Shown in pieces: positions 1-10,044 of a stretch of DNA of 64,000 nucleotides. This DNA is from Crossaster papposus (Eukaryota; Echinodermata; Asteroidea; Velatida; Solasteridae). The notes under the pieces were generated by a model. That model was not told where the DNA came from, did no database searches, and saw only the letters and a list, made by a program, of their open reading frames with translations. Location: NCBI GenBank assembly GCA_037893245.1, contig JBAIAA010000095.1:434001-498000 (forward strand), in the 5' to 3' direction. The translations under genes and the position numbers were made by a program. Position 1 is the first letter of the stretch. Each line of letters begins with the position of its first letter.

Positions 1-1862
1 ACACACAGGGCTGGGGACAATTGTACGCGGTAATATATACACATTTTTGCAAGCCCAGCTAAAAAGTACCCTTTCATCAAGAATTTCAAGGGAGACTAAA
101 GGAACGATAGTTTGGAAATTTGAATGTCAAGAAACTACTGAATGCAGCTGATAATCCTCAGCTCAGCTGAGTCAGCTGTATGAATTTAATGGAGACAATG
201 GAACTAGGTGTTCAATAGGCCTAATCACTGAAGCGTGATGCCACAATATAGCTTATTATACACCTCCACTGCGTCAACGAAGCATGCTTGGCAACGTTGA
301 CGTATATTCACGTCCACCGCTGTGTATGCCATACGTCAGTCGTGTATTTGTTGGAGTCGAAATAAAAACTGGAAAATAATGATTGTGATTGGTCTAGTAT
401 GGGTCAATAAAGTTGACATCACACGCACATCGCATTTTACAACAGCGCCCCCAAGGAGGTCTTTGCGTAAACGCGCTAATGTACCGTCTGCACTTTGTTT
501 AACCTCATAATGGCCGCTCGGCCCGGTTGCTAGTGTGATTAGCGCGTACGCGTAGCGAGCGTGAAGTCAATGCAACCCCTTTGTTGCCAGTTGGCAAAAT
601 CTGTAAATTAATATTAACTCACCACAAGTACCAGTGTACGTTGACGTTGTGCTACGGCCCCACAATCTGCAGAAAGATCTTGTAGTACTACATGATGTAT
701 ATATTAGGTTCAATTCAGACAGCCTTGCCAGAATTGTACATAGTACAGCCTAATAATGAAGAGAAAGTGAAATGGGGCGAGTTGGTAAGGTGAAAGTCGG
801 CCAGTTGTCCTAGCCTAGCCTTGGCCGAGTAAGGTTGGTCATAAGTGTCCTTCTTATTCCTCCATGGTCAGTGACAGTGTAAACCAGTTGATGAGCCGTG
901 TACGTTGAGGTATTGGAGAAATAATTCTTAATACAGTCAGTACTTATTTACAACGCCATATTCACGGGTATAATCTACACCATTCCTTAATAAGATGCAT
1001 TCACAAATAGAACCTGCATCACTATGGCATTACCAAGTACATGTACATCATTTTACAAACTGCAAGGTCTACCTACCTGATGAAAATTACGGCAAAACTA
1101 CGACCAACACAATATATAGAACGAAACGCCGATGATGACAGCGCCCTCTATATATAGTTTCTTTTTATTATACGAGTGGAATTCTTTAATATATGAAGCA
1201 ACGTATAGCGAAGAGAAAAATAATGACACCAGGCGCGAACTGGTTAATGAATTTGTCTGTGTCGCATTTCGTTGTTTTTAAAATTGATCCAAATACACCG
1301 TGTCCCAAAGATCAAGGTTTGACCCCAGTGGAGGGGTTTAGTGAAGAATGTCAAACAAAGCTGGAGCAAAAAGTAACATATACAAACAAAACACAATATC
1401 TGCCAGGAACTGATCATTAGTGTATTTTCTAATTGGATTCCATTTAATATTCCACACAACTACAGACAAACTTGTGATTATAAATACAAAAAACTGTGAT
1501 AAATTAAATTAATTTTTAACAATTTAAAGGGTCTGTGTTATGTGTGTTTTTTATTAGCTTAAATAAAAGATTATATTTGAGTGAGTGATTTCTAGACTCC
1601 AGTAAATAAGTTATTAATTTGAATAATAAATATGAGAAAAACAATCATAAAGTGTTTTGGGAAATGGCCCCACCCCGAGAATGGTACATGCACCTTATTG
1701 GCATTGAAAATGTGCATAATCGTGACGTACATTTGGGAACTCGTTGGCCGGCCAGTAGCTGAGCTACAGCGGCCGTGCTGCTACGCACGTGCAATCGATG
1801 CAGAATCATTCATTCCAGTTCGATTATCGATTAGTTCTGGATTTTCTTTATTCTTCATAAAA
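1..1862. repeat. Tandem-unit intergenic modules P and T, copy 1
   Basis: Non-coding sequence that recurs, with small indels, in front of every THAP-like exon and A gene of the window (for example 13550-14570, 19500-20700, 27060-28820, 36870-38850, 59020-60590). It contains a segment near 1130-1160 with the motif cagcgccctct and, from about 1230, one half of the TTAA-type MITE (ggcgcgaactggttaa). I see no convincing gene; short open frames here are not kept between copies. Confidence 0.75.
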
Positions 1863-1967
1863 ATGACAGCCAGATGTGTTGCTGCAGGTTGCGGCAACAC
1901 CAATAAAGCTGGTGTTAGCATGCGTACATTTCCAATCATAAACTCCCAATCATCATTAATAAACTAA
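1863..1967 (+). CDS. THAP-like N-terminal exon fragment, copy 1
   Basis: A 34-residue open frame with an adenine-rich start context. It begins MTARCVAAGC and continues to ...VSMRTFP, which matches the start of a THAP zinc-binding domain: an early Met, Cys-x4-Cys, and a Phe-Pro about 14 residues after the second Cys. The later THAP parts (Trp, Cys-x2-His, AVPTIF box) are absent: after FP the frame runs into a short tail and stops, and no clear splice donor follows FP. Seven copies exist in the window and all keep this frame, differing only at a few residues. It may be exon 1 of a THAP gene or a transposase relic. The promoter-like upstream stretch with cgtgacgtac is also conserved. Function is inferred from the motif only. 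Confidence 0.4.
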   Translation: MTARCVAAGCGNTNKAGVSMRTFPIINSQSSLIN

Positions 1968-2406
1968 GTTGGATTAATTGCCAGCACTAAGCATTTTGGC
2001 AAAATTTTCCCATATGTAACCTGATACATCAAAATCAGGCAAATAGTCAATTTTGAGTTATCACATTTCCCAGCAAAACGTTGCTCTTTCAAATGCCAAT
2101 TTGCTCTTGTAATTATTCCAAAGCTAAGCTATTAAAAAAAAAATGGAAAAATCTTGCCTCTCTTAAAGTGTTTTAAAAAACAATTTGGGATAAAATTTCA
2201 GTTTTCCATTTTGCAGCTGTTTCTCCATTCGTAGCTCAGCCCTGCTTGATTGTGGCATACCACATTACATTAAATTACATGTATACATGTATTGCTAACG
2301 TGCCATGTCGGTCCATTGATGTGTAGTTCCATTACTTTGAGGGGAAGAGCTTTTACACTGGTCGCTCACCGAGATTGTCTTGCCCAATAAAGACTTTTCC
2401 ACAGAT
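1968..2406. other. A1 3' flank with fossil finger
   Basis: Convergent intergenic region between the + strand THAP-like exon and the minus strand A1 gene. Its right end (2353-2406, minus strand) still reads as the rest of a zinc finger (ICGKVF...GNL) directly after the A1 stop codon, ending at a second stop at 2353-2355. The remainder is AT-rich and repeated beside every A gene. Confidence 0.6.
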
Positions 2407-3570
2407 CTAACAAACAAATGGTTTCTCACTGGTGTGAATCATTTCATGTCTCTTTAGGTTAGATTGATTTGAAAAAGCTTTACCACAGCTCTCACAAACA
2501 AATGTTTTTTCACCAGTGTGAACACTCTCGTGTTTCTTTAGGTTAGATTGACTTGAACAAGCTTTACCACAGGTCTCACAAACAAACGGTTTCTCACCAG
2601 TGTGAATCCTCTCATGTCCTTTAAGATGACTTCGTGTAGTAAAAGCTTTTCCACAGGTCTCACCAACAAACGGTTTTTCACCAGTGTGAATCTTCTCATG
2701 TTCTTTAAGATGGTGTCGGTGAATAAAAGCTTTACCACAGGTCTCACAAACAAATAGCTTCTCACCAGTGTGAATCCTTTCATGCATCTTTAAACTAGTT
2801 TGGACTGTAAACGCTTTCCCACATGTTACACAAACAAATGGTTTCTCACCAAAGTGAATCTTCTTATGTTCATTAAGATTCGGTCGGTGAGTAAAGGATT
2901 TACCACAGGTCTCACAGACAAATGGCTTCTCACCAGTGTGAATCCTCTCATGTTCTTTAAGGTGACTTCGTTTAGTAAAAGCTTTACCACAGTTCTCACA
3001 AACAAACGGTTTTTCACCAGTGTGAATCCTCTCATGTTCTTTAAGATGACTTTGTTGAGTAAAAGCTTTATTACAGGTTTCACAAACAAATGGTTTCTCA
3101 CCAGTGTGAATCCTCTCATGTTCTTTAAGATGACTTTGTTGAGTAAAAGCCTTACCACAGGTCACACAAACAAATGTTTTTTCACCAGTGTGAATCCTCT
3201 CATGTTCTTTAAGACTACTTTGTCGAGTAAAAGCTTTACCACAGGTCTCACAAACAAATGGCTTCTCACCAGTGTGAATCCTCTCATGTATTTTAAGACT
3301 ACTTAGTTGAGTAAAAACTTTACCACAGGTCTCACAAACAAATGGTTTCTCACCAGTGTGAATCCTCTCATGTTCTTTAAGATTACTTTGTTGAGTAAAG
3401 ACTTTACTACAGGTCTCACAAAAGAACGGTTTCTCACCAGTGTGAATCCTGTCGTGAACCTTTAAACTATTTTGGACTGTAAAAGCTTGACCACAGGTCT
3501 CACAAACAAACTGTTTCTCTCCGTTGTTGACCCTCTGGTAGCAAATCAGTTCAAGTCCTTCTGTGTCCAT
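2407..3570 (-). CDS. A1: poly-C2H2 zinc-finger protein, 13 fingers
   Basis: Predicted nuclear DNA-binding protein of 387 residues: a 23-residue leader (MDTEGLELICYQ...) followed by 13 tandem 28-residue C2H2 fingers of the Kruppel type, with HTGEKPFVC linkers. The ATG at 3570 is the first ATG in the frame; the frame stays open 15 or more codons upstream ([14 protein letters not shown]), so an upstream coding exon is possible. No KRAB, SCAN, BTB or SET domain is visible. Helix residues -1/3/6 vary among fingers (Q/H/E, R/S/E, T/H/G, H/N/E and others). Finger 11 reads FVGETC, so its first zinc ligand is Cys to Gly and it probably does not fold; finger 12 has Cys for the core Phe. The frame ends FVC-stop with a dead finger beyond. 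A1 lacks a neighbouring B gene and resembles A6 and A9 in its first fingers. Confidence 0.85.
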   Translation of the reverse strand: MDTEGLELICYQRVNNGEKQFVCETCGQAFTVQNSLKVHDRIHTGEKPFFCETCSKVFTQQSNLKEHERIHTGEKPFVCETCGKVFTQLSSLKIHERIHTGEKPFVCETCGKAFTRQSSLKEHERIHTGEKTFVCVTCGKAFTQQSHLKEHERIHTGEKPFVCETCNKAFTQQSHLKEHERIHTGEKPFVCENCGKAFTKRSHLKEHERIHTGEKPFVCETCGKSFTHRPNLNEHKKIHFGEKPFVCVTCGKAFTVQTSLKMHERIHTGEKLFVCETCGKAFIHRHHLKEHEKIHTGEKPFVGETCGKAFTTRSHLKGHERIHTGEKPFVCETCGKACSSQSNLKKHESVHTGEKTFVCESCGKAFSNQSNLKRHEMIHTSEKPFVC

Positions 3571-4011
3571 TTTGCTCAAGTGTTTTTCTTGACCCCAACA
3601 CTCCAGAATTCTCAAATTTAGTAGGTCGACTAAATTACTGCATCAGTCTGAAGTTTTAGATGAACAGACGTCTAAATTGTAGGTCAGGTAGCCACTGGTG
3701 ACACCATACATTATGACGCACTGCAGACACAGCTAGCTGTTTTTAGATGATACAACAATTCAAATTATAACGGCTTTTCCCCAAAAGGCACAATGCCTGC
3801 ATTTTGATTTTTGACATTGAATGCGAGCTTTGATTTCATGCAAACCAGAAAAAAGAATCTGTTAACCCTAACAACACTACAACAGTCCTCAATCCTCCAA
3901 AATCAATACGATTTTGCACACACACACTAGATAGTTAGAGTTAATGACATTATTTTGACATAGTTTACTTCAAGTTTACTCCCGGAAACACTCGAACATT
4001 GCGACGGTTAA
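3571..4011. other. A1 5' flank
   Basis: Presumed promoter or first-intron region of A1. It is closely repeated upstream of all nine A genes (for example 10705-11145, 24484-24920, 63605-64000). A stop codon closes the A1 frame on the minus strand about 80 bases upstream of the ATG. I see no TATA box I would trust. Confidence 0.5.
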
Positions 4012-4218
4012 TCAGTTTGCACCGGAGGACATATACATACACTAGAGGTTTTCCGCAGACTTAGAACAGATGACGCATAAACAAGTCACGAGCAAGGCCG
4101 GAAATGTCTGTCAGCAGTGAGTAAAGCAGGAAATAAACTCGCCTCGGATCGAGTTTCGTTAAATTATTCCCTCGCCTTGGCTCGGTGTTGGTGTTAAAAT
4201 AATCCTGGCGCGAACTGG
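4012..4218. mobile_element. TTAA-type MITE, full length, 207 bp (U1 copy)
   Basis: Inverted ends (cagtttgcacc on the left, ggcgcgaactgg on the right) are flanked on both sides by TTAA (4008-4011 and 4219-4222). Related copies at 41108-41314 and 51816-52047 show the same ends and TTAA. TTAA duplications are typical of piggyBac and Kolobok transposons; no transposase is present. In units that have a B gene, only the left part of this element survives, fused to the B gene's 3' flank. Confidence 0.75.
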
Positions 4219-4886
4219 TTAATGAGTACCTGCTTGACCATCAATAGATAATATTCGGAAACCTTCGGACATTTCCAGAAATTTGAGGACTGAAACTAGG
4301 ACTCAGTAGAACACGCGACATGGCGGCTACCAAAAAATAGGCCTAATAATTCATAACAATTTAGCAAATTTTGGGGGTCTGGGAACCAGACTACTTTTTG
4401 TTGGTGGACTCTAGGAGAATTGTTTTAAGTACATGTACATTGTACTGTAGTAAATTAGTATATTAATACTATGGCCAACTCGTACCCAAGTCAACCCGTA
4501 CCCCAAATGTTACACCCAAGTCAAGTTGTACCCGAGGCAAGTTGTACCCGAGTCAACTCGTACCCGTGCGCGCGTGGAAAGACGTTGGAGAGCTAGAGGT
4601 ACGTACGGTAGCGTCATTTTAGCGTCATGGTGCTCGTGACAGACGAGTTGACTCGCGCGCGGCACAATAACTCAAATCTTTTGCCTCTCTTACCAAATCT
4701 CTTTTCAAAACAATTCTCCGTAGCCGTTTGATTTGGCATCGCTTTTTCTTTCGCGAGACTGGCTATTCTATCATTGCTCCAAGTCCTAAATACCAGTATT
4801 TGTTAAAGACTGTTAATTACCTTCTCTAAATTACGCCGGCAAAACTACCGTTTACGATCCGACCGGATTGCACTTCCGGCCGTCTG
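4219..4886. other. Spacer with short tandem repeats
   Basis: Low-copy spacer, duplicated at about 41315-41990. At 4481-4567 it holds about five degenerate copies of a 16-17-bp repeat built on gtacccgagtcaa. No coding frame is convincing. Confidence 0.5.
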
Positions 4887-5890
4887 AGGGCGTTTACCAA
4901 ATGGGGCTTGAGGCTTGGGGCTTGGGGCTAGGCTCGGGCTTGGCTTGGGCTTGGCTAGGCTCGGGCTTCATCACAAAGCAAAATGGCGGCCAAAACGATT
5001 CGTACGGTCAGGCTTCGGGAGGCTTCGGCTGGCGTATGGCTTCGATTACGATACTCGGCTAGGCTCGGCGCGCGTCGCGAACTGAAAAAAACCAACTTTT
5101 TGCAATGTGCGCGTTGATTTTTATCGCTGGTGATAGGACATTTGGTCCGACAAAGTTTAGTCCGTGAACCTACTTTAGTAATCCACAAGGTTGCTGATAA
5201 TATTGTTTGTTATTCTTCGGAGGTTTTCAAAATATACAATGAATGTACATGTAGTAGGTATTTTGGGGGAAAACGGTAGAGGGAAGGGGAGGGGGTTAAA
5301 GTAGATGCCGAGTTGATGAGTGCTTCTAGATTTTGTCCAATGTATTGTTTTAGTGTTTTGAAGGCCTATTCATATTTTGAGTGTCTTGAAGGTGGGGCTG
5401 GTTGAGTATCAGTATTTAGTACGAAGTACTTTAAGGGGCAACTCTGAAGCACCAATTAATAAACAAACCCCTGTAATAAGAATTCTCAGTTAACAGTACT
5501 GCATTTTACTTGTGCAGGCTTTTGTGCATTAATTAATTAAACAATTAATAATTACAGCAGTCAGTACCAATAACATTTTCAATGCCAATTTCAACATTTT
5601 GTTTTTTTACTTTTAAATTAATGGTGTTTTATTCAATAAATACAATTTCAATTACATATTAATGTGGGAGACAAGGGTTGTTTGAGCATGGCATGGTAAT
5701 GAATTAATTGTTTTTTTAAAGGAATACTTCATTATGAGATAACTTATCATATATATATCTTCCCAATTGGTTTTGTTTATTCTGAAGTTTAGGAAAGGCG
5801 TTCCAATAAAGTGCATTTGTACTGTACATACATGTACAGTTACAAATAAGAACATACCTACGTTGTTCTTTTTTAGAATCCTCAAAGTCA

Positions 5891-6154
5891 TCATGGTTCA
5901 TTCATGGGTCCAAAGTGTGATGCAAGATATTCATTATTTATAGTACACGTAGTGCATTCACCTTTCACAATGAACAATATTTTCATCTTTAAAATGACAA
6001 GGGACAGGAAATTTAGCATTGTGATGAACACCAGTCCAAACCAGTAGATATAAATTTGTTTACTTTCGGGCGGAGTTCTATACATGTAAAGAATAGATAA
6101 AAACATAAATACAAATGTATGCCAATTGTGCAAACATGAGTCTAAAATTACCAC
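5891..6154 (-). CDS. Small hydrophobic ORF, unrecognised (copy 1)
   Basis: An 87-residue frame with a strongly hydrophobic stretch (YWFGLVFITMLNFLSLVIL) that could form one membrane segment, followed by a short Cys-containing tail. It is conserved at 43256-43519 with a Glu to Lys change. A pyrimidine-rich stretch ending tatag and a candidate donor aaag/gtgaat lie inside the frame, so it could also be part of a spliced exon. No family is recognised; it may be chance. Confidence 0.2.
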   Translation of the reverse strand: MVILDSCLHNWHTFVFMFLSILYMYRTPPESKQIYIYWFGLVFITMLNFLSLVILKMKILFIVKGECTTCTINNEYLASHFGPMNEP

Positions 6155-6604
6155 ATAGAAATAAAAGATAGGAGCATGTTGTAAACTGTTTAAATATACA
6201 TTTTACTATTCAAGTAGTATTGGCAATGACTGTCGTTTACTTGTTTGCGGACCGTTTGCTTTACTCCTTGAACAAGAGGACAATAAGGGGTGATGCTAAT
6301 CGCTTGTCAGAGGTGGAGAAAAGGAATTACCCTTTATATACATTGCAATGTATAATTGTTGAGTGTAAAATTCAAGTTAACAAAAATCTTGGGGTGACCC
6401 TGTGGACCCCCCACCCCCTCCAATCTCCAGTACAGTCTTTGAAATTGTGCTGCAGTGTCAGCTCTTATATTCGCTAAAATGTAAACATTTATGTTGTCCG
6501 CCTTAAAATATTCCTTGTGGTAGTATATTTGTGTATTAAAATATTCCTGAATAAGATTAAAACTGCTGCAAACTGCTTACTGGCTGGAATGACCTGAAAT
6601 ATAC

Positions 6605-6694
6605 AAATCAAATAAGTTAAGAGGGCCTAATAATTCGATCTTAACAAAATCTTGTTAAGATCGAAATATTAGGCCCTCTTAACTTATTTGATTT
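6605..6694. repeat. Near-perfect hairpin, 43-bp arms, 4-base loop (copy 1)
   Basis: Arms 6605-6647 and 6652-6694 are reverse complements with a single mismatch; the loop is aatc. The transcript from either strand would fold into one long stem. It is repeated at 43970-44059. It could be a palindromic mini-transposon or a small-RNA precursor. Confidence 0.85.
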
Positions 6695-6991
6695 AAAATA
6701 TTCCTGTTAACTTGCATTTTTGAGCTCAATTTAATAAAATAGGCTATGAAAGTTAAAGCAATGTGACAACCATGCAAGTAATATTGTGGTGCTTTATTAA
6801 ACCCTCAGAAAATAATGATCTTTCTTTGAGTTGAGATTTCCAAAGAATTGAGAGATTCAGCGTTGCTGGAGACTGATGGCATAACCAATGCTTGTGTCAT
6901 TTCTCCCTTGAGCAAACAGTGGTACCATTGTAGCATGTCTCTCCATTATGTAGCCTCATACAGCTGCCAGCCAGGAGGACTTCAGTGGTGC

Positions 6992-7574
6992 CTAGTTTAC
7001 GACTCTTGATTTCTGAAAACAATATACAAGTGAAATGTTTAAATGATCACAAATTAATATAAACAAATTGAATATAATGGCTGTTTGTTAGCAGTCTAGT
7101 TTTCAATCTATCTGCAACAAAACATAATCATCATTGCTCTTTTCAAAGGTTTTCCATTCACAATGCTCTCATACAAGGGGATTTTTTACGTCACTAGTCG
7201 AATGATGCGGATAAATAGTAGATATACATGTTTTAAAAAAGGATTTGGGGGGGGGGGGGGGGGTGATGAACATTTTAAATATGTTAATTAAAAGATGCCA
7301 CAATGACTGGAATTATTACCCTGCTGAGGTATCTGCCAGATTGTACAGGTGGGTTTAAAATTGTGAATTTGTTTCTTCTCATAGAAATAACAGTGTACAG
7401 AGCTGACATGCAGTAAGCATATCGCTGGAGGGCAGAGCCCGTTACTTAATTTGCTTTATTCTGATGCAAAATTACATTAACTAAATTGTTACAGATCATA
7501 CCTGTGGTCATAGTGCATAGCCCTGTCTGTCACCAACATTATGAAGTGCTGGCCGTAGTCCAATTTCCGCGTTT
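6992..7574 (-). CDS. Putative last three exons of an unrecognised spliced gene (copy 1)
   Basis: On the minus strand three short exon-like blocks have canonical splice signals and agree in phase: block a 7574-7502 (acceptor ccctctttaag, donor ACAG/GTATGA), block b 7377-7320 (acceptor atttctatgag, donor AGG/GTAATA), and block c from 7012 (acceptor ttgttttcag) to a stop at 6992-6994. Joined, they encode a C-terminus containing LDYGQHFIMLVTDRAMHYDH and ending ...SRKSRVVN. An AATAAA signal lies about 195 bases downstream (6793-6798, minus). The upstream exons were not found. The same blocks are kept in the duplicate copy. The protein family is unrecognised and the splicing is inferred from sequence alone. 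Confidence 0.35.
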
Positions 7575-8638
7575 CTTAAAGAGGGAACAAACAAATAAAT
7601 AAAATTACACAACAGTTTATTTGAAGACCATGGCATATAGTCTAGTGTGCGTGGATGGCAATCGTGTGGTTTCACCCCCATTGTTTACTACATGTGTAGT
7701 TCCATTCTAAAATTGCTTTTGCGCTTACCAATTCAAAAGTGATTTTTCCAGATTCAAGCAGTCATTGTTCTTCATATTTGAACCAATGATTTTTTGTATT
7801 TTTGATAAGTCAGGTTTTGAAGAAAACTTGACTCAGTGTCTTACCCTTTTTGCACAGTCATGTACATGTATATTGCCGTGTCATGCCGGTTGTCGTTTTA
7901 TTCCCAAACCCCTAGTTTATAACAATTCCAACCCTCTTTCCACGAAGTTTTGCCTGCTGAATGCTGGTAAATACTTGCATGATTCAACATTATAATTTTT
8001 CCTACTTGTATCATTGTCAAATTCCTCATAAAATTGCCTTTTTTGTTTGTACTAAATTGTAGTCTTATTCCTACGTTAAACCATGGTTAAACTACACCGT
8101 ACACTCACGCAGTGGACTTCCCTATCCGCAATAATGTTCCCAGCTCTGCTTAGTAGTACATGTACATGTAATTGCAATAGCGTACGACAGTGACAGTAGT
8201 GGGTTCAAACACACCGACAAAAAACACCGACAAAAAACAGCCGAGTTGTGGCCCAAAATATTAGCAACATTAACATGTCTAGTCACTTACATTGTACACG
8301 GGAATTTCGCTTTGCCTGGCTCAGCTCCTGTGGCTAAAGGGTTGTTCAATCGCCGTCAGAATCCCTCAATGTCGGCACAAAAGAGAAAATAAATGCCGCA
8401 CACAGTGTTTTTCAAGATGGCGATTCGCTGAAAGTGTTTACACCGTGACGTCATCAAGCCCGGCGTATATAGCCAGCTTTCGCGAGGCTTGGTGGGGCTT
8501 CGGAATATAATACAGCCTGAAATCTAGCCTCGGGCTTACTTCGCGTAGCCTAGCCCGTCGTTTGGTATGAGGCTTCAAAATGGCGCCGCCAAAATCTAGC
8601 CCAAGCCTAGCCTCTAGCCCCCGTTTTGTAAACGCCCT

Positions 8639-9516
8639 GAGCTTCAAGAAGAAAAAAACAGCGCCCTCTGTAGACTTTTGTTTAACACCGGCCACATTAA
8701 TTATGCTATTCCTCCATGATTATGCACATGGCCGGTAATTCTGAACACAATTTAATACATGTACATGTATCTAGGTAAAAGCATGAAACAATTTAATTTT
8801 GTTCCGTCTCCCTCCTAGCCTTGACCAACTTATCGAGCCTAGTATATTACCTGAACCATTAAAGGAAACTACCGAGCGGTCGCTAGCATTTTTGAGATAT
8901 GGCTGGTTAATGAATTTGTCTGTGTCATATTTCGTTGTTTTTAAAATTGATCCACATACACCATGTCCCAAAGATCAAGGTTTGACCCCGGTGAAGGGTT
9001 TAGTGAAGAATGTCAAACGAAGCTGGAGCAAAAAGTAACATAAACACAAACACAAACAAAACACAGTGTCTTCCAGGAATTGATCATTAGTGTATTTTCT
9101 ATTTGAATTAAATTTAATATTCCACACAACTACAGACAAACAAGTTATTTTAATTGTTAACAATTTAAAGGGTCTACGTTATGTGTTTTTTTTGTTTTGT
9201 TATTAGCTTAAATAAAAGATTATATTTGAATGAGTGATTTCTAGACTCTAGACTAGTAAATAAGTTATTAATTTGATGAGAAAAACAATCAAAAAGTGTT
9301 TTGGGGAAAAGGCCCCACCCCGAGAATGGTACATGCACCTCTTTGGCATTGAAAATGTGCATAATCGTGACGTACATTTGGGAACTCGTTGGCCGGCCAG
9401 TAGCTGAGCTACAGCGGCCGTGCTGCTACGCATGTGCAATCGATGCAGAATCATTCATTCCACCGCAGTCAGTTCGATTATCGATCAGTTCTGGATTTTC
9501 TTTATTCTTCATAAAA
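8639..9516. repeat. Junction spacer and module T, copy 2
   Basis: From 8639 to about 8890 is single-copy-like spacer (duplicated at 45995-46250) with cagcgccctct. From about 8900 the unit-type module T resumes at tgaatttgtctgtgtc, leading to the THAP-like exon. No gene is seen. Confidence 0.6.
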
Positions 9517-9621
9517 ATGCCAGCCAGATGCGTTGCTGCAGGTTGCGGCAACACCAATAAAGCTGGCGTTAGCATGCATACATTTCCAATCATAAACTTC
9601 CAGTCATCATTAATACACTAA
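9517..9621 (+). CDS. THAP-like N-terminal exon fragment, copy 2
   Basis: The 34-residue frame begins MPARCVAAGC, closest of the copies to the usual THAP start (M-P-x-x-C-x4-C), and ends with a His in place of the Asn of copy 1. It is identical to the copy at 46874. No later THAP residues follow. Confidence 0.45.
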   Translation: MPARCVAAGCGNTNKAGVSMHTFPIINFQSSLIH

Positions 9622-10044
9622 GTTGGATTAATTTTGGCAATGTTTTCCTATTATGTGACCTGGTACGTCAAAATCAGGCAAAGAGTCAATTTTGAGTTAT
9701 CACATTTCCCAGCAAAAACTTGCTCTTTCAAATGCCACTTTGCTCTTGTAAATATTCCAAAGCTAAGCTATTAAATTGTATCAATTCTAAACAAAATCTT
9801 GAACAAAGAGTCATTTTTGTGAATAATCTTGCGTCTCTAAAAGTGTTTAAAAATACTTTTGGGATGAAATTTCAGTTTGCCATTTTGCAGCTGTTTCTCC
9901 ATTCGTAGCTCAGCCCTGCTTGGTTTTGGAATACCGCATTACATGTATACATGTATAGCTAACGTGCCATTACTTTGAGGGGAAGAGCTTTTACACTGGT
10001 CGCTCACCGAGATTGCCTTGCCCAATAAAGACTTTTCCACAGAT

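Larger units (their letters stand above)
4887..8638. mobile_element. Large TIR-bounded segment (copy 1), 3.75 kb
   Basis: The segment opens with agggcgtttac and closes with its reverse complement gtaaacgccct; inside both ends lie inverted, tandem-like stretches of ggcttgggcttggctag. The ends resemble hAT termini, but I find no matching 8-bp duplication, so the boundaries may have been reshaped. The interior carries no recognisable transposase; it has a hairpin (6605-6694), a 17-bp poly-G tract near 7246 and exon-like pieces on the minus strand (6992-7574). Copy 2 is at 41991-45994 and is nearly identical apart from a 273-bp MITE. Confidence 0.5.

Noticed and set aside
1632-1862. + strand frame upstream of the THAP-like ATG (CFGKWPHPENG...)
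   Set aside because: In-frame extension varies between units by deletion and contains no domain; the ATG at 1863 fits the THAP start.
2389-2394. AATAAA on the + strand next to A stops as a poly(A) signal
   Set aside because: It is part of the fossil finger on the opposite strand (codons for K-V-F-I) and probably coincidental for + transcripts.
2800-3306. Long + strand frames ([25 protein letters not shown] type) opposite every zinc-finger array
   Set aside because: They are antisense shadows of the 84-bp finger repeat; the same peptide appears wherever fingers exist and no start or flank is conserved.
3571-3615. Starting A genes at position 3615 and equivalents
   Set aside because: The codon there is TTG; the first ATG is 45 bases further in. 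The upstream part is noted as possible coding only if spliced.
7246-7262. Poly-G tract as a quadruplex regulator
   Set aside because: Homopolymer length differs between copies and there is no gene context to support a role.
4887-8638. Calling the large TIR-bounded segment a definite hAT element
   Set aside because: The ends fit but no 8-bp duplication or transposase was found, so only a generic TIR element is reported.
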